Of a stretch of 59,576 nucleotides of DNA, positions 7,379-16,529 are shown piece by piece. The first letter of the stretch is position 1. Every line of letters begins with the position of its first letter. Below the pieces are notes generated by a model. It ran no database searches. It worked only from the letters and a program-made list of their open reading frames with translations, and was not told the origin of the DNA. The stretch comes from Collinsella sp. AF23-4AC. Lineage in GTDB: Bacteria; Actinomycetota; Coriobacteriia; Coriobacteriales; Coriobacteriaceae. The stretch spans positions 1-59,576 of the forward strand of contig NZ_QRVE01000011.1 of NCBI RefSeq assembly GCF_003462685.1, written 5' to 3'. Made by a program: the position numbers and the translations under genes.

Positions 7379-10300
7379 ATGAGTAAGTACACGAGGGGTC
7401 TCTTGGCGGTGATACTGGCCGTAGTGCTGGTGTTGCCGGCTGCAGCATTTGCCATGCTGCCCGAGGCCAACGCCAGGTCCAGCACCGGAATGGACGGACC
7501 GACAATGAGCGGAAAGGTCGTCGTCGATCCCGATACCAGCGGTCGCTGGGAAATCTGGGCAGCCGGCCATAGCGGCAATAAAGTAACGACCCAACACGTC
7601 GGCCGAATCTGGACCGACAAGACGGTCAAGGCAGCCGAGGAAAACGAAGAGTCGGATTTTCTGACTACACTTTCGGCCATGTCCTCGACGTCTAATTCAA
7701 CCGTGACGGTTACCACGCCGCTCGACATCGTGATGGTGCTGGATGCCTCTGGCTCGATGGATGATGAGATGGGCAGTGGAGATCCCACCAGGCGCATCGA
7801 TGCGCTGGAGAGCGCTGCCAGCAGCTTCATCGACGCCATTGCCAAACAAAACGAGGGTATCGAGGGCGTGGATAGGCAGCATAAGGTTGCTATCGTTAAG
7901 TTTGCGGGCAAGACGTCCAACAATATCGGCAACGAGACGTATCGTGACGGAGGATACACCTACAATTACACACAGGTTATGAAAGACCTGACCGATTGCT
8001 CCGGCGGCAACGTGAAAGCTCTTAAGCATAGGATTGCCCAGATTACACCCGCTGGTGCAACGCGCGCCGACAATGGCCTGCAGCTGGCAGAGGGCATCAC
8101 TTCTGGTCGCGCGGGCGCCAAGAAGATTGTTGTGTTCTTTACCGACGGCACGCCAACGAAACGTGACAAGTTTGATTCTACGGTTGCTAACGATGCTGTG
8201 ACGGCTGCCAAGAACATGAAGGACAGCAAGGCCACCGTTTATACCGTTGGAATCTTTAGCGGGGCGAACCCTGGCGCCGGCATTCAAGATGTAGGAACAG
8301 ACGAAGCGAACAAAGCGAACAAGTTCATGCAGGCCGTTTCGAGCAACTACCCCAATGCCACGGCATGGGATGCTCACGGTACGCGCGCGGAAAATTCCGA
8401 CTACTACAAGTCGGCGACCAATGCCGAAGAGCTCAAGAAAGTCTTCGACGACATCTCTCGGGCCATCACATCGGAGCCGCCTTATCCGACCGAAATCCAT
8501 AAGGGTTACGACGAGACCAAGTCCGGCTACATCACGTTTACCGATGAGCTGGGCGACTTTATGCAGGTTGACGGTTTTACCGAAGTCGTCATCAACGGCA
8601 CGTCGTTTACCAAGGTGAGCAAGGCGATCAACAAAGAGACCAATACCGACACCTACGAGTTCACCGACAAGGCAAAAGACCTGCTCATCACCGTGCAGCG
8701 TGCCGGCGATGATAATCTCCAGAAGGGTGATATCGTAACGGTTAACATTCCTGCATCGTTGATTCCGCTGAGCCACTTTAAGACCGTAGACGGCAAGCTT
8801 TCGGTCGACAGCGTTAAGCCCATCCAGGTGAAGTATGCTTCGAGCGTGAAGAGTGTTGCGCTCGACAACCTATTTACGCCTGAGAAGGTCACGGGGCTCA
8901 AGGCTTACATCGAAAAGAATGCGACCGTTGCCGACGATGGCAGCAAGACCGTGAGCTTCTACGCAAACAAGTGGAAGACCGGTGCGTTGGGTGATACGGT
9001 TGCGAACTTTGAGCCGGCCGATACCAACCGCTACTACTACTTCCAGAAGCAGACTCCAATTTACACCGATAAGGAATGCACACAGCCTGCAAAGATTTCA
9101 CTGGCAGAAAAAGGCACCTATTACTACAAGGATGAGTTTGAGGAGCAGGGCGAGAACAACGAGGCCAAGTCCGCCACTGCCGTCATCGAGTTTATCGGCG
9201 GCGACGCTGCGAAGTTTGACGGCGCCATAGTTCGCGACAAGGACGATAACCTTTCGTTTAGCGTGGGAACCGCGCGCCTGGCCTTTATCGACGAGCTCCA
9301 CACTACCAAGGACAGCGTGGGCGGCAACAAGACCAGTACCGCGACCGACGTTCTCAACCCCATGTGGAACAACGTGTCCGCCAAGGCGGGTGCTACGCAT
9401 GTCAATTCCTACTTGGGCAACAACGGCAAGATCAGCTTTAACGTGACGCCGGCGACGGTGGATACCAAGACGAGCTTTGGTCTGACCAAGGTGCTCGAGG
9501 GCCGCAAGTGGGCGGATACGGATGCGTTTGAGTTTGAGCTCTCCGCGACGTCCGACAACAATGCCCCGATGCCCGACCCCGCGACCGTAACTGTGACCAA
9601 TGCCGATCTCGACAAGGGCAAGGCAGCCATTAACTTTGGCAAGATTACTTATGCCGAGCCGGGCGAGTACACCTATGAGGTCCGCGAGGTCAAGGGCGAC
9701 GCCGGTGGCATTACCTACAGCAAGAACGTTGCCACGTTCAAGGTGACTGTGACGGTTAACGCCAAAGGCGAGCTTAAGGCCGACGTTGAAAAGATCTCGG
9801 GCGAGACCGAGTTCAAGAACACCTATAGCGTGAAGCCTGTCGAGGACCAGATCACCGCGACCAAGGTCCTGACCGGGCGCGGGCTCAAGGACGGCGAGTT
9901 CTCCTTCGAGCTCGTCGAGGGTGACAAGGTCGTCGCCAAGGGTACTAACGCTGCCGACGGCACGATTGCCATGGACAAGATCACTTACGACAAGCCCGGC
10001 ACCCACACCTACACGCTGCGCGAGAAGCTCCCCAACGAGGCGGGGCTGAGCAACGGGATTACGTACGATAAGACGAACTACACCATCAAGACGAGCGTCA
10101 TCGACAACGGCGACGGCACGCTTAAGGTGACCCATGCGCTCGAGGGCACCAAGCCGGCACGCTTTGAGAACAAGTACAACACTGCCCCGAACGAGTCCAG
10201 CGTCACCGACCAGATCACCGCGACCAAGTCCCTGACCGGCCGCGATCTCAAGGACGGCGAGTTCTCCTTCGAGCTCGTCGAGGGCGAGGGCGCCAAGGTC

Positions 10301-13300
10301 GTCGCCACCGGCACCAACGATGCCGACGGCAACATCAAGATGAGCACCGTGAAGTACGACAAGGCCGGAACGCACACCTACGTGCTGCGTGAGGTCAAGG
10401 GCGACGCCGACAACGGTATTACCTACAGCACCGCTGAGTACACCATCGTGACTACCGTCACCGACGATGGCAATGGCAAGCTTGCGGTTGAGCACAAGCT
10501 GCAGGGCGACGAGCCCGCAGCGTTCGAGAACGCCTACAACGTGACTCCCGTGAGCTCCAGTGTCACCGACCAGATCACCGCGACCAAGGTCCTGACCGGG
10601 CGCGGCCTCAAGGACGGCGAGTTCTCCTTCGAGCTCGTCGAGGGTAACGATGTCGTCGTCACCGGCAAGAACGATGCCGACGGCAAGATCGTCATGGACA
10701 AAATCACCTACGATAAGCCTGGCGAGCATACCTATATCCTGCGCGAGGTTAAGGGTGCCGAAGGCAACGGCATCACCTACGACGACAAGACCTATACCGT
10801 CGTGACCACGATCACCGATAACGGCAAGGGCAAGCTCGAGGCGAAGCACGAGCTGAAGGATGCCACGACTGCTGAGTTCAAGAATTCCTACAAGCCGAAC
10901 CCCGGCGAATTTAGCGTCACCGACAAGATCGCCGCGACCAAGGTTCTGACCGGGCGCGACATGACTGAGGGCGAGTTCTCCTTCGAGCTCGTCGAGGGCG
11001 AGGGCAAGGACGCCAAGGTCGTCGCCACCGGCAAGAACGCCGCCGACGGCAAGATCACGATGAGCGCCGTGAAGTACGACAAGGCCGGAACGCACACCTA
11101 CACACTGCGCGAGGTCAACGGCGGAACCATCAGCAAGGGCATCACCTACAGTGACACCAAGTACACTATCGAGACCACCATCACGGACAACGGCGATGGT
11201 ACGCTCAGCGCCACACATGCTCTGAAGGACGACGCCGAGGCTGCGACCTTCGAGAACACCTACAGCGTGACCCCGCTCGAGACCGAGCTCGACTTTGGCC
11301 TGAGCAAGGCCATTGACGGCCGCGACTGGACGGATGGGGACGAGTTTAGCTTTACCATCACCGCTCCCGAGGGCACCCCGCTGCCTGATCCCGCAACCGT
11401 AACCGTGAGCAAGAAGGACGCGAAGGGCGGCATCGCCGCCATCAAGTTCGGCAAGATTCACTACGCTGCCGCCGGAACCTATAAGTACGAGATTCGCGAG
11501 AACGTGGGCAGCACGGTCGGCATGACGTATGACGCGCATGTCGCAACCGCCGAAGTGACCGTGACCGAGGACAGCGATGGCACCCTGACCGCCAACGTCA
11601 CCAAGAAGGAAAACGGACGCTTTACCAACACGTACCGCACTGAGCTCGATTACGCCGCGGCCGGCGGCCTCAAGCTCAGCAAGACCCTCCGCGGACGCCC
11701 CATGACCGAGGGTCAGTTCACCTTTACCGTGACGCCCGCCGACGATGATTCGGCTAGCGCACTTGGCCTGCTGCCCGGGGCCAACAACTATGAGTCCCCC
11801 GCAACGATAGAGGGAACGGTCGGCCAGATTGACATCCTGGCGGGCCATGAGGTCAAATTTACGCAGGCTGATGCCGGCAAGACCTTTACGTACACCGTGG
11901 CCGAGAAGAACGACGGCCAGCCGGGTTACACCTACGACGACGCTGTCCGCACCGTGACGATCGCCATCGCCGACGACACCGCCGGTACGCTCACCGCCAC
12001 GACGACCGTCTCCGGCGGTCCCGAGGGCACGCTGGTGACCGAGTACAAGACCGGCGCGGCTGCGGTCGAGAGCGCCCTGGTCCCGTTCCACAACAGCTAC
12101 AGCGCTACGACCAATACGCCTGGTGGTACCGCTGCTCAGGTTGTCGCCACCAAGACCCTGACCGGTCGTCCGATGGCCGACGGCGAGTTCTGGTTCGGCA
12201 TTGCCTATCAGGGCGAGCTTGTGGGCTACGAAAACCTCAAGCCCAATATCGGCGGGCATGTGAGCTTTGATGCGCTGCACTACGACACCGAGATGCTTGC
12301 CAATCTTGAGGCGGCTGGGCTTGCCCATCGTACCGACAAGGACGGTAAGCTTGCCTGGACCATTAACTACACGGCCTACGAAGATTTATTCGGGCTGCCG
12401 AATGGCGTTTCCGCTACAACGTGGAGCTTTGGCTTTAAGGTTATCGTCGTCGACAACGGTGACGGTACCCTGACGGCAACGGTCGACTACGGTGGCATCG
12501 AGCCCTTGTTCGAGAACGTCTACGGCGCCGATGCCGTTGACGCCGCGCTTGTTGGCACCAAGAAGCTCCAGGCTGCCGAGGGTCTGACCCCGGCCGACAT
12601 CACGGGTAAGTTCACCTTTACCGTGGCCGCCGATGAGGTGGGTGCCCCGATGCCCGAGCGCACGACCGCAACCAACGACGCGGCCGGCAACGTGGACTTT
12701 GGCAAGATCCACTTTACGCTCGAGGACCTCAACCGCGCCCTGGGCGTGACGGACGATGCGGGCGATAAGGCCGAGGCAGACGAGGCCGACGAGGCGGAGG
12801 CTGAAGAGGCCGACGCCGACGTTAATGCCAACGCCGACGAGCCTAGCGACGAGTCCAAGCCCGAGGCCCCCGCTGCTCCGCGCTCGCACACCTTTACCTA
12901 TACGGTGGCCGAGTCCGGTAGCGCTCCTGGCGTGACCAACGACACCAACGCCACGCGCAAGGTTTCCTACACCGTGACTGACGACGGCGCCGGACACCTG
13001 ATCGTCAAGCGCGACGGCGGCGACGGTGCGGCCTTTACGTTCACCAACACGTACGGCGTGGCACCTACCGATTCTTCCGTGACCGATCAGGTCAAGACGG
13101 TCAAGCGTCTGACCGGACGCGACCTTGCAGCTGGCGAGTTCACCTTTGATCTGCTCGAGGACGGCGTGACTGTCGCTAGTGGCACCAACGACGCCAGCGG
13201 CAACGTTACGCTGAGCCCGATCCGCTACGAGGCGCCCGGCACGCACACGTACACGCTGCGCGAGGCTTGCCCCAACGCGCTCGGCCTGTACAAGGGCGTC

Positions 13301-13954
13301 ACCTATGACGGTACGACCTACACCGTCGTGACCACCGTCTCCGACAATGGTGACGGCACGCTGACCGCGACGCACAAGCTCGAGGGAACCACCGAGTCGG
13401 CTGGCTTTACCAACAAGTATCACGCCATGCCCACGCAGGTCTTCATCGGCGCCATCAAGGTGCTCGAGGGACGCGAGCTCAAGAAGGACGAGTTTAGCTT
13501 TAAGCTCGTTGGCGAGGACATCGAGTCCACCGTCACCAACGATGCCGACGGCAAGATCAACTTCGACAAGTTCGAGTACGACGAGCCTGGTACGTACGTC
13601 TACACCATCAGCGAGGTCAAGGGCGACGAGGCCGGTATGACCTATGACAAGTCCGTCTTTACCGCGACCGTCAACGTGGTCGACGACGGCGAGGGCAACC
13701 TCAAGGCGAGCGTCGCCTTTGCCAAGGGCGACAAGAGCGTCGAGGGCATCGTGTTCAATAACACGTACAAGAAGCCCGAGACCCCTACGCCGACGCCCGA
13801 CCCCGGCACGCCCAAGACCGTGACGAACATCGTCAAGACGGTCAAGGGTTTCCTGCCCACCACGGGTGACCAGCAGGCCGCTGCACTGCTCATGGCATTT
13901 GTTATTGCCATGGCCGGCGTCGGAGCCCTGGTCTGGGGTATCCGTAAGCGCTAG
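7379..13954 (+). CDS. Giant LPXTG cell-wall adhesin with VWA domain and pilin-type isopeptide repeats
   Basis: A 2191-residue secreted surface protein. Residues 1-25 are a signal peptide. Residues about 110-365 are a von Willebrand factor A domain with an intact MIDAS (LDASGS, D122/S124/S126), preceded by QHVGRIWTDKTV, a motif common before VWA in Gram-positive pilus-tip adhesins. From about residue 695 there are eleven repeats of 100-130 residues of the streptococcal pilin isopeptide-linkage type, each with a TKxLxGRxxxxGEFSF motif and a closing TYSEF/FENxY-like segment; their Lys/Asn/Glu residues would form internal isopeptide bonds. An acidic Glu/Asp/Ala stretch lies near residues 1795-1840. 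The C terminus has the sortase signal FLPTTGD, a hydrophobic span and RKR. The likely role is attachment to host ligand or another cell. No sortase gene lies in the window. Confidence 0.93.
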   Translation: MSKYTRGLLAVILAVVLVLPAAAFAMLPEANARSSTGMDGPTMSGKVVVDPDTSGRWEIWAAGHSGNKVTTQHVGRIWTDKTVKAAEENEESDFLTTLSAMSSTSNSTVTVTTPLDIVMVLDASGSMDDEMGSGDPTRRIDALESAASSFIDAIAKQNEGIEGVDRQHKVAIVKFAGKTSNNIGNETYRDGGYTYNYTQVMKDLTDCSGGNVKALKHRIAQITPAGATRADNGLQLAEGITSGRAGAKKIVVFFTDGTPTKRDKFDSTVANDAVTAAKNMKDSKATVYTVGIFSGANPGAGIQDVGTDEANKANKFMQAVSSNYPNATAWDAHGTRAENSDYYKSATNAEELKKVFDDISRAITSEPPYPTEIHKGYDETKSGYITFTDELGDFMQVDGFTEVVINGTSFTKVSKAINKETNTDTYEFTDKAKDLLITVQRAGDDNLQKGDIVTVNIPASLIPLSHFKTVDGKLSVDSVKPIQVKYASSVKSVALDNLFTPEKVTGLKAYIEKNATVADDGSKTVSFYANKWKTGALGDTVANFEPADTNRYYYFQKQTPIYTDKECTQPAKISLAEKGTYYYKDEFEEQGENNEAKSATAVIEFIGGDAAKFDGAIVRDKDDNLSFSVGTARLAFIDELHTTKDSVGGNKTSTATDVLNPMWNNVSAKAGATHVNSYLGNNGKISFNVTPATVDTKTSFGLTKVLEGRKWADTDAFEFELSATSDNNAPMPDPATVTVTNADLDKGKAAINFGKITYAEPGEYTYEVREVKGDAGGITYSKNVATFKVTVTVNAKGELKADVEKISGETEFKNTYSVKPVEDQITATKVLTGRGLKDGEFSFELVEGDKVVAKGTNAADGTIAMDKITYDKPGTHTYTLREKLPNEAGLSNGITYDKTNYTIKTSVIDNGDGTLKVTHALEGTKPARFENKYNTAPNESSVTDQITATKSLTGRDLKDGEFSFELVEGEGAKVVATGTNDADGNIKMSTVKYDKAGTHTYVLREVKGDADNGITYSTAEYTIVTTVTDDGNGKLAVEHKLQGDEPAAFENAYNVTPVSSSVTDQITATKVLTGRGLKDGEFSFELVEGNDVVVTGKNDADGKIVMDKITYDKPGEHTYILREVKGAEGNGITYDDKTYTVVTTITDNGKGKLEAKHELKDATTAEFKNSYKPNPGEFSVTDKIAATKVLTGRDMTEGEFSFELVEGEGKDAKVVATGKNAADGKITMSAVKYDKAGTHTYTLREVNGGTISKGITYSDTKYTIETTITDNGDGTLSATHALKDDAEAATFENTYSVTPLETELDFGLSKAIDGRDWTDGDEFSFTITAPEGTPLPDPATVTVSKKDAKGGIAAIKFGKIHYAAAGTYKYEIRENVGSTVGMTYDAHVATAEVTVTEDSDGTLTANVTKKENGRFTNTYRTELDYAAAGGLKLSKTLRGRPMTEGQFTFTVTPADDDSASALGLLPGANNYESPATIEGTVGQIDILAGHEVKFTQADAGKTFTYTVAEKNDGQPGYTYDDAVRTVTIAIADDTAGTLTATTTVSGGPEGTLVTEYKTGAAAVESALVPFHNSYSATTNTPGGTAAQVVATKTLTGRPMADGEFWFGIAYQGELVGYENLKPNIGGHVSFDALHYDTEMLANLEAAGLAHRTDKDGKLAWTINYTAYEDLFGLPNGVSATTWSFGFKVIVVDNGDGTLTATVDYGGIEPLFENVYGADAVDAALVGTKKLQAAEGLTPADITGKFTFTVAADEVGAPMPERTTATNDAAGNVDFGKIHFTLEDLNRALGVTDDAGDKAEADEADEAEAEEADADVNANADEPSDESKPEAPAAPRSHTFTYTVAESGSAPGVTNDTNATRKVSYTVTDDGAGHLIVKRDGGDGAAFTFTNTYGVAPTDSSVTDQVKTVKRLTGRDLAAGEFTFDLLEDGVTVASGTNDASGNVTLSPIRYEAPGTHTYTLREACPNALGLYKGVTYDGTTYTVVTTVSDNGDGTLTATHKLEGTTESAGFTNKYHAMPTQVFIGAIKVLEGRELKKDEFSFKLVGEDIESTVTNDADGKINFDKFEYDEPGTYVYTISEVKGDEAGMTYDKSVFTATVNVVDDGEGNLKASVAFAKGDKSVEGIVFNNTYKKPETPTPTPDPGTPKTVTNIVKTVKGFLPTTGDQQAAALLMAFVIAMAGVGALVWGIRKR
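9845..11270 (+). repeat. Near-identical internal repeats of the adhesin gene
   Basis: Repeats 2-5 of the adhesin begin with almost the same DNA (GACCAGATCACCGCGACCAA or close variants) at 9845, 10208, 10568 and 10922, a period of 354-363 bp. Long runs such as the part coding for GEFSFELVEG are the same at base level. These stretches could recombine and change repeat number. Confidence 0.8.
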
Positions 13955-13966
13955 GCACGCTGGCAG

Positions 13967-13992
13967 CGCCCGGGGCCAAAAGGCCCCGGGCG
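13967..13992 (+). terminator. Terminator of the adhesin gene
   Basis: Perfect 11-base arms (CGCCCGGGGCC/GGCCCCGGGCG) around AAAA, 12 nt after the adhesin stop codon. Confidence 0.75.
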
Positions 13993-14033
13993 ACCGGCGG
14001 GGAGCCAGAACATAGCCCCACCCCCACCCCCAG

Positions 14034-14072
14034 CCGCCACGGAGACGTCTCCCTTCTCCGTGGCGGCACTTT
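14034..14072 (+). terminator. Second hairpin after the adhesin gene
   Basis: Perfect 12-base arms (CCGCCACGGAGA/TCTCCGTGGCGG) with a 9-nt loop, followed by CACTTTTG. It probably acts with the hairpin at 13967 as a tandem terminator. Confidence 0.65.
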
Positions 14073-14095
14073 TGTGCGTAGGGGAGGAAGGGCCG

Positions 14096-14253
14096 CCACG
14101 AAATCGGCCCATCTACTACGTTTATCCCCTTACCCCCAACCATGCCCAAAAACGCGAAAACAAAACCGCAGGTAGAACGCCTGCGTTTTTGTTCAAAACG
14201 ATGGCATGGTCAGGGGTATCGAGTCAAACGTAGTAGATGGGCCGATTTCGTGG
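14096..14253. repeat. Palindromic repeat B, right copy (158 bp)
   Basis: Same length and core as the copy at 6995-7152, with perfect 24-bp terminal inverted repeats at 14096-14119 and 14230-14253. The core AAAACCGCAGGTAGAAC has the same orientation in both copies. Confidence 0.8.
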
Positions 14254-14267
14254 TTGGCGCCGCCAAA

Positions 14268-14314
14268 TGATCCCTCGGGGACGGAGGAAAACGGATCATT
14301 TTGGCCCCGCGAGG
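14268..14314. repeat. Short repeat X, right copy
   Basis: Near-identical to 6928-6974 and in the same orientation; it lies between the right copies of B and A. Confidence 0.7.
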
Positions 14315-14346
14315 CTTGCGGAGGCACTCGTGCAGGGTTGCTCGAA

Positions 14347-14500
14347 CAAAACTATGCCGGTTTACGGGGCCGGATTCCGAATCCCCAACCACGCCGATAT
14401 TCGTGAAAATAAAACCGCAGGTAGACGAGCTGTCATTTTGCAGAAAACGCGGGTATGGATGGGGGTCCTGAGTTTAGCTCCGTAAGCCGGCATAGTTTTG
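14347..14500. repeat. Palindromic repeat A, right copy (154 bp)
   Basis: Ends CAAAACTATGCCGG (14347-14360) and CCGGCATAGTTTTG (14487-14500). It has the same length and the same core orientation as the copy at 6747-6900. It lies just downstream of the minus-strand response regulator gene. Confidence 0.75.
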
Positions 14501-14560
14501 AAATGGCATTAAATCGGTGGCAGCCATTTTGCTATGCCGGAGCGGTTGGTCGTCGGGCAA

Positions 14561-15190
14561 CTACCCCCGCAGGTAGGCGATGGCGATCTGCGTGCGGTTG
14601 CGCAGGCCCATTTTGGCTAGGATCGAGCTGATGTGGTTGCGCACGGTGCCTTCGCCCATATAGGCGGTGGCAGCGATCTCCTTGTTGTCGAGGCCGCGGG
14701 CGATGAGCTCGGCGACTTCGAACTCGCGGTCGGTCAGGCCGGCAAAGGCTGCGGGCCGGCGGGGCGTGCCCGCCTCGACGTCCGCCCCGTCAAAATCGAT
14801 GTCCTCGATCGCCTTGCCCTCGAGCACACGTTTACCTTCCATGACCTGCGCCAACGCCGGCGGAATAGCGGCGACATCGGTCTTGATCAGGTAGCCGCGG
14901 GCGCCCAGTTTGAGTGCCGACACAATGTACTCGTCATCCGAAAACGTCGTCAGAAACACCACGCGTGCTGCAGGATCACGCTCAAGGATCTCGCGCGCCG
15001 CCGAAAGGCCGTCGCGCCCTGGCATCTGAATGTCGAGCAGCGCGATATCGGGCGCGAGTTCGGCGTAGAGTGCCACCGCGTCGTTGCCGTCGGCTCCGGT
15101 GCCCACCACTTCGATCTGCGGTTGGGCGCCCAGGATAATCTTGAGCGAATCGACTACCAAGCGGTCGTCGTCGACAACGATGAGCCTCAT
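14561..15190 (-). CDS. NarL/LuxR-family response regulator
   Basis: A 209-residue regulator. The receiver domain (1-120) has the acidic pocket VDDD at 6-9, phospho-acceptor D53 (ALLDIQMPGRDG), T81/T82 and K103. The C-terminal LuxR-type HTH is at about 148-205 (LTDREFEVAELIARGLDNKEIA). Its start overlaps the stop of the kinase gene by four bases (ATGA), so the two are co-translated. The pair resembles DesK/DesR- and LiaS/LiaR-type systems. The divergent ABC exporter at 16530 is the likely target, because this arrangement is typical of envelope-stress or peptide-sensing modules. Confidence 0.92.
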   Translation of the reverse strand: MRLIVVDDDRLVVDSLKIILGAQPQIEVVGTGADGNDAVALYAELAPDIALLDIQMPGRDGLSAAREILERDPAARVVFLTTFSDDEYIVSALKLGARGYLIKTDVAAIPPALAQVMEGKRVLEGKAIEDIDFDGADVEAGTPRRPAAFAGLTDREFEVAELIARGLDNKEIAATAYMGEGTVRNHISSILAKMGLRNRTQIAIAYLRG

Positions 15191-16332
15191 CGGGCGTCAT
15201 CTCCTTGCTGTTTGGGGACGGTGGCAAACACGCGCCAGCCGGGGGCGCCGGCGCGCAGGCCGGCGGTGAAGGTTCCGCCAAGCGCCTCGACGCGCTCGCG
15301 CATGGAGACGAGCCCCATGCCTTCTGCGACGTTGCTGCTGCTCGCCGGGGTCGCGTCTGCGCCATCATCGGTAACGATGAGCTGGTAAAACGACGGATGC
15401 TCCATGCACCGCACGGTAATGGTTTTGGCATGGGCGTGGCGCATGGCGTTGGAGAGCGCCTCGCGCAGGACCGCCGCAAAGCAGTTGGCGACGTTGGCGG
15501 GCGCATGCTCGGCCAAAACCTCAAGCTCAATCTGCGGACCGCCGTCCGAGCGCGCGCCTTCAACGATGCGTTCGAGCTGCACGGAGAGGTTGGTCGCATT
15601 GTCGTTGAGCGCGTGGACGCTGGCGCGCACGAGCTGGAGCGCCTCGTCAACGGTGTATTTGACGTCGGCGAAATCGGCGGCAACGCCGGGCTCGTTGGCA
15701 TGGACCACGCGCAGAGCTTCGGTTTGAAGCGAAGCGCGCGTGAGCTGGTGGCCCACGTTATCGTGGATCTCGCGCGCGATGCGGGCGCGTTCGGCGAGCG
15801 TCGCGAGCTCGACTTCGTAGTCCTGGCGGTCGGCGAGGTCGCGATTGCGTGCCTCGAGTGCCAGGGCGCGTTCTTGCAGCTTGTCGCGGGTGCGACGCAT
15901 GCGTTCCTGTTCGCGCTCCAGCTGCGCGGTGCGCAGTGACAGCAACGTGGCGGCGACCGAAAGGATGGCGGTTAGCAACAGCGTTCGGGTGGTGAGCGCG
16001 CCGCAGCGAAGGTCCGTGGCAAGTGCGCAGGCAAACACGGAGCCAATGCCCAGCGCGACCCAGGCGTGCTCGCGGCGAACGCGTCGCGCGATGTCATAGA
16101 GAGCGAGAGGCGCAAACGGCACAAACGGCGGCACGACGACGGCCGCGATGATGTAAGCGCAGCTCGCGGTCTCGCTCGCGCGCCGGGTGCGTTTCCCCTG
16201 TGCCACCTCGGCCAGCGAGGTGGCAATAACGCCAAGGCAAAACGCCGCGACTAGGCGAGCGTCCACAGCAAGACCCATGGCGGCCGCAATACAGCACGCC
16301 AGCACGATCGATTTGTCGAAAAGCCTGTTCAT
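15187..16332 (-). CDS. Sensor histidine kinase (HisKA_3 family)
   Basis: A 381-residue membrane kinase when started at ATG 16332 (MNRLFDKSIV). A longer frame extends upstream to 16494, but its extra 54 residues are Arg-rich, unlike a sensor, and would cover the divergent promoter region. Four to five hydrophobic segments occupy residues 8-130 with almost no extracytoplasmic loop, so it probably senses within the membrane. A coiled coil (135-180) leads to the dimerisation box AREIHDNVGHQL with phospho-acceptor H190. The ATPase domain has an N box (EALSNAMRHAHA, N296), TDDGAD (321-326) and EGMGLVSMRERV (337-348). It is the partner of the response regulator downstream. Confidence 0.9.
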   Translation of the reverse strand: MNRLFDKSIVLACCIAAAMGLAVDARLVAAFCLGVIATSLAEVAQGKRTRRASETASCAYIIAAVVVPPFVPFAPLALYDIARRVRREHAWVALGIGSVFACALATDLRCGALTTRTLLLTAILSVAATLLSLRTAQLEREQERMRRTRDKLQERALALEARNRDLADRQDYEVELATLAERARIAREIHDNVGHQLTRASLQTEALRVVHANEPGVAADFADVKYTVDEALQLVRASVHALNDNATNLSVQLERIVEGARSDGGPQIELEVLAEHAPANVANCFAAVLREALSNAMRHAHAKTITVRCMEHPSFYQLIVTDDGADATPASSSNVAEGMGLVSMRERVEALGGTFTAGLRAGAPGWRVFATVPKQQGDDAR

Positions 16333-16383
16333 ACGGGTATTGTACGCGAAGCCGCGCGTGGTGGAGGGGCCGCCTGCGCAACT

Positions 16384-16453
16384 GTGACATTCCTCCCGCG
16401 CGGCAAATCGGGGGCGTCGGCAGGCCACGCGGCCAAGCCTCGCACTCGTGACA
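16384..16453. promoter_or_regulatory. Shared upstream region of kinase and ABC genes
   Basis: Within the 197 bp between the divergent kinase and ABC genes, GTGACA occurs twice in the same direction (16384-16389 and 16448-16453). These could be half-sites for the response regulator, but the spacing of 64 bp is not diagnostic. Confidence 0.25.
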
Positions 16454-16529
16454 AAGCTCACTGGTGCGCGCCGCCCGCTCCTGCGATGATGCAATCGTAC
16501 CGGGCCACGACCAACAGAAGGGCCGCCTC

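Noticed and set aside
9098..12328. A 1076-codon open frame antisense to the adhesin, and a 587-codon one at 12386-14149
   Set aside because: They mirror the repetitive, GC-biased codon pattern of the real gene, have no family resemblance, and reflect the repeats of the sense strand.
16333..16494. 54-residue N-terminal extension of the histidine kinase
   Set aside because: Arg-rich, without homology, and it would occupy the intergenic region shared with the divergent ABC operon; ATG 16332 gives a normal membrane-first kinase.
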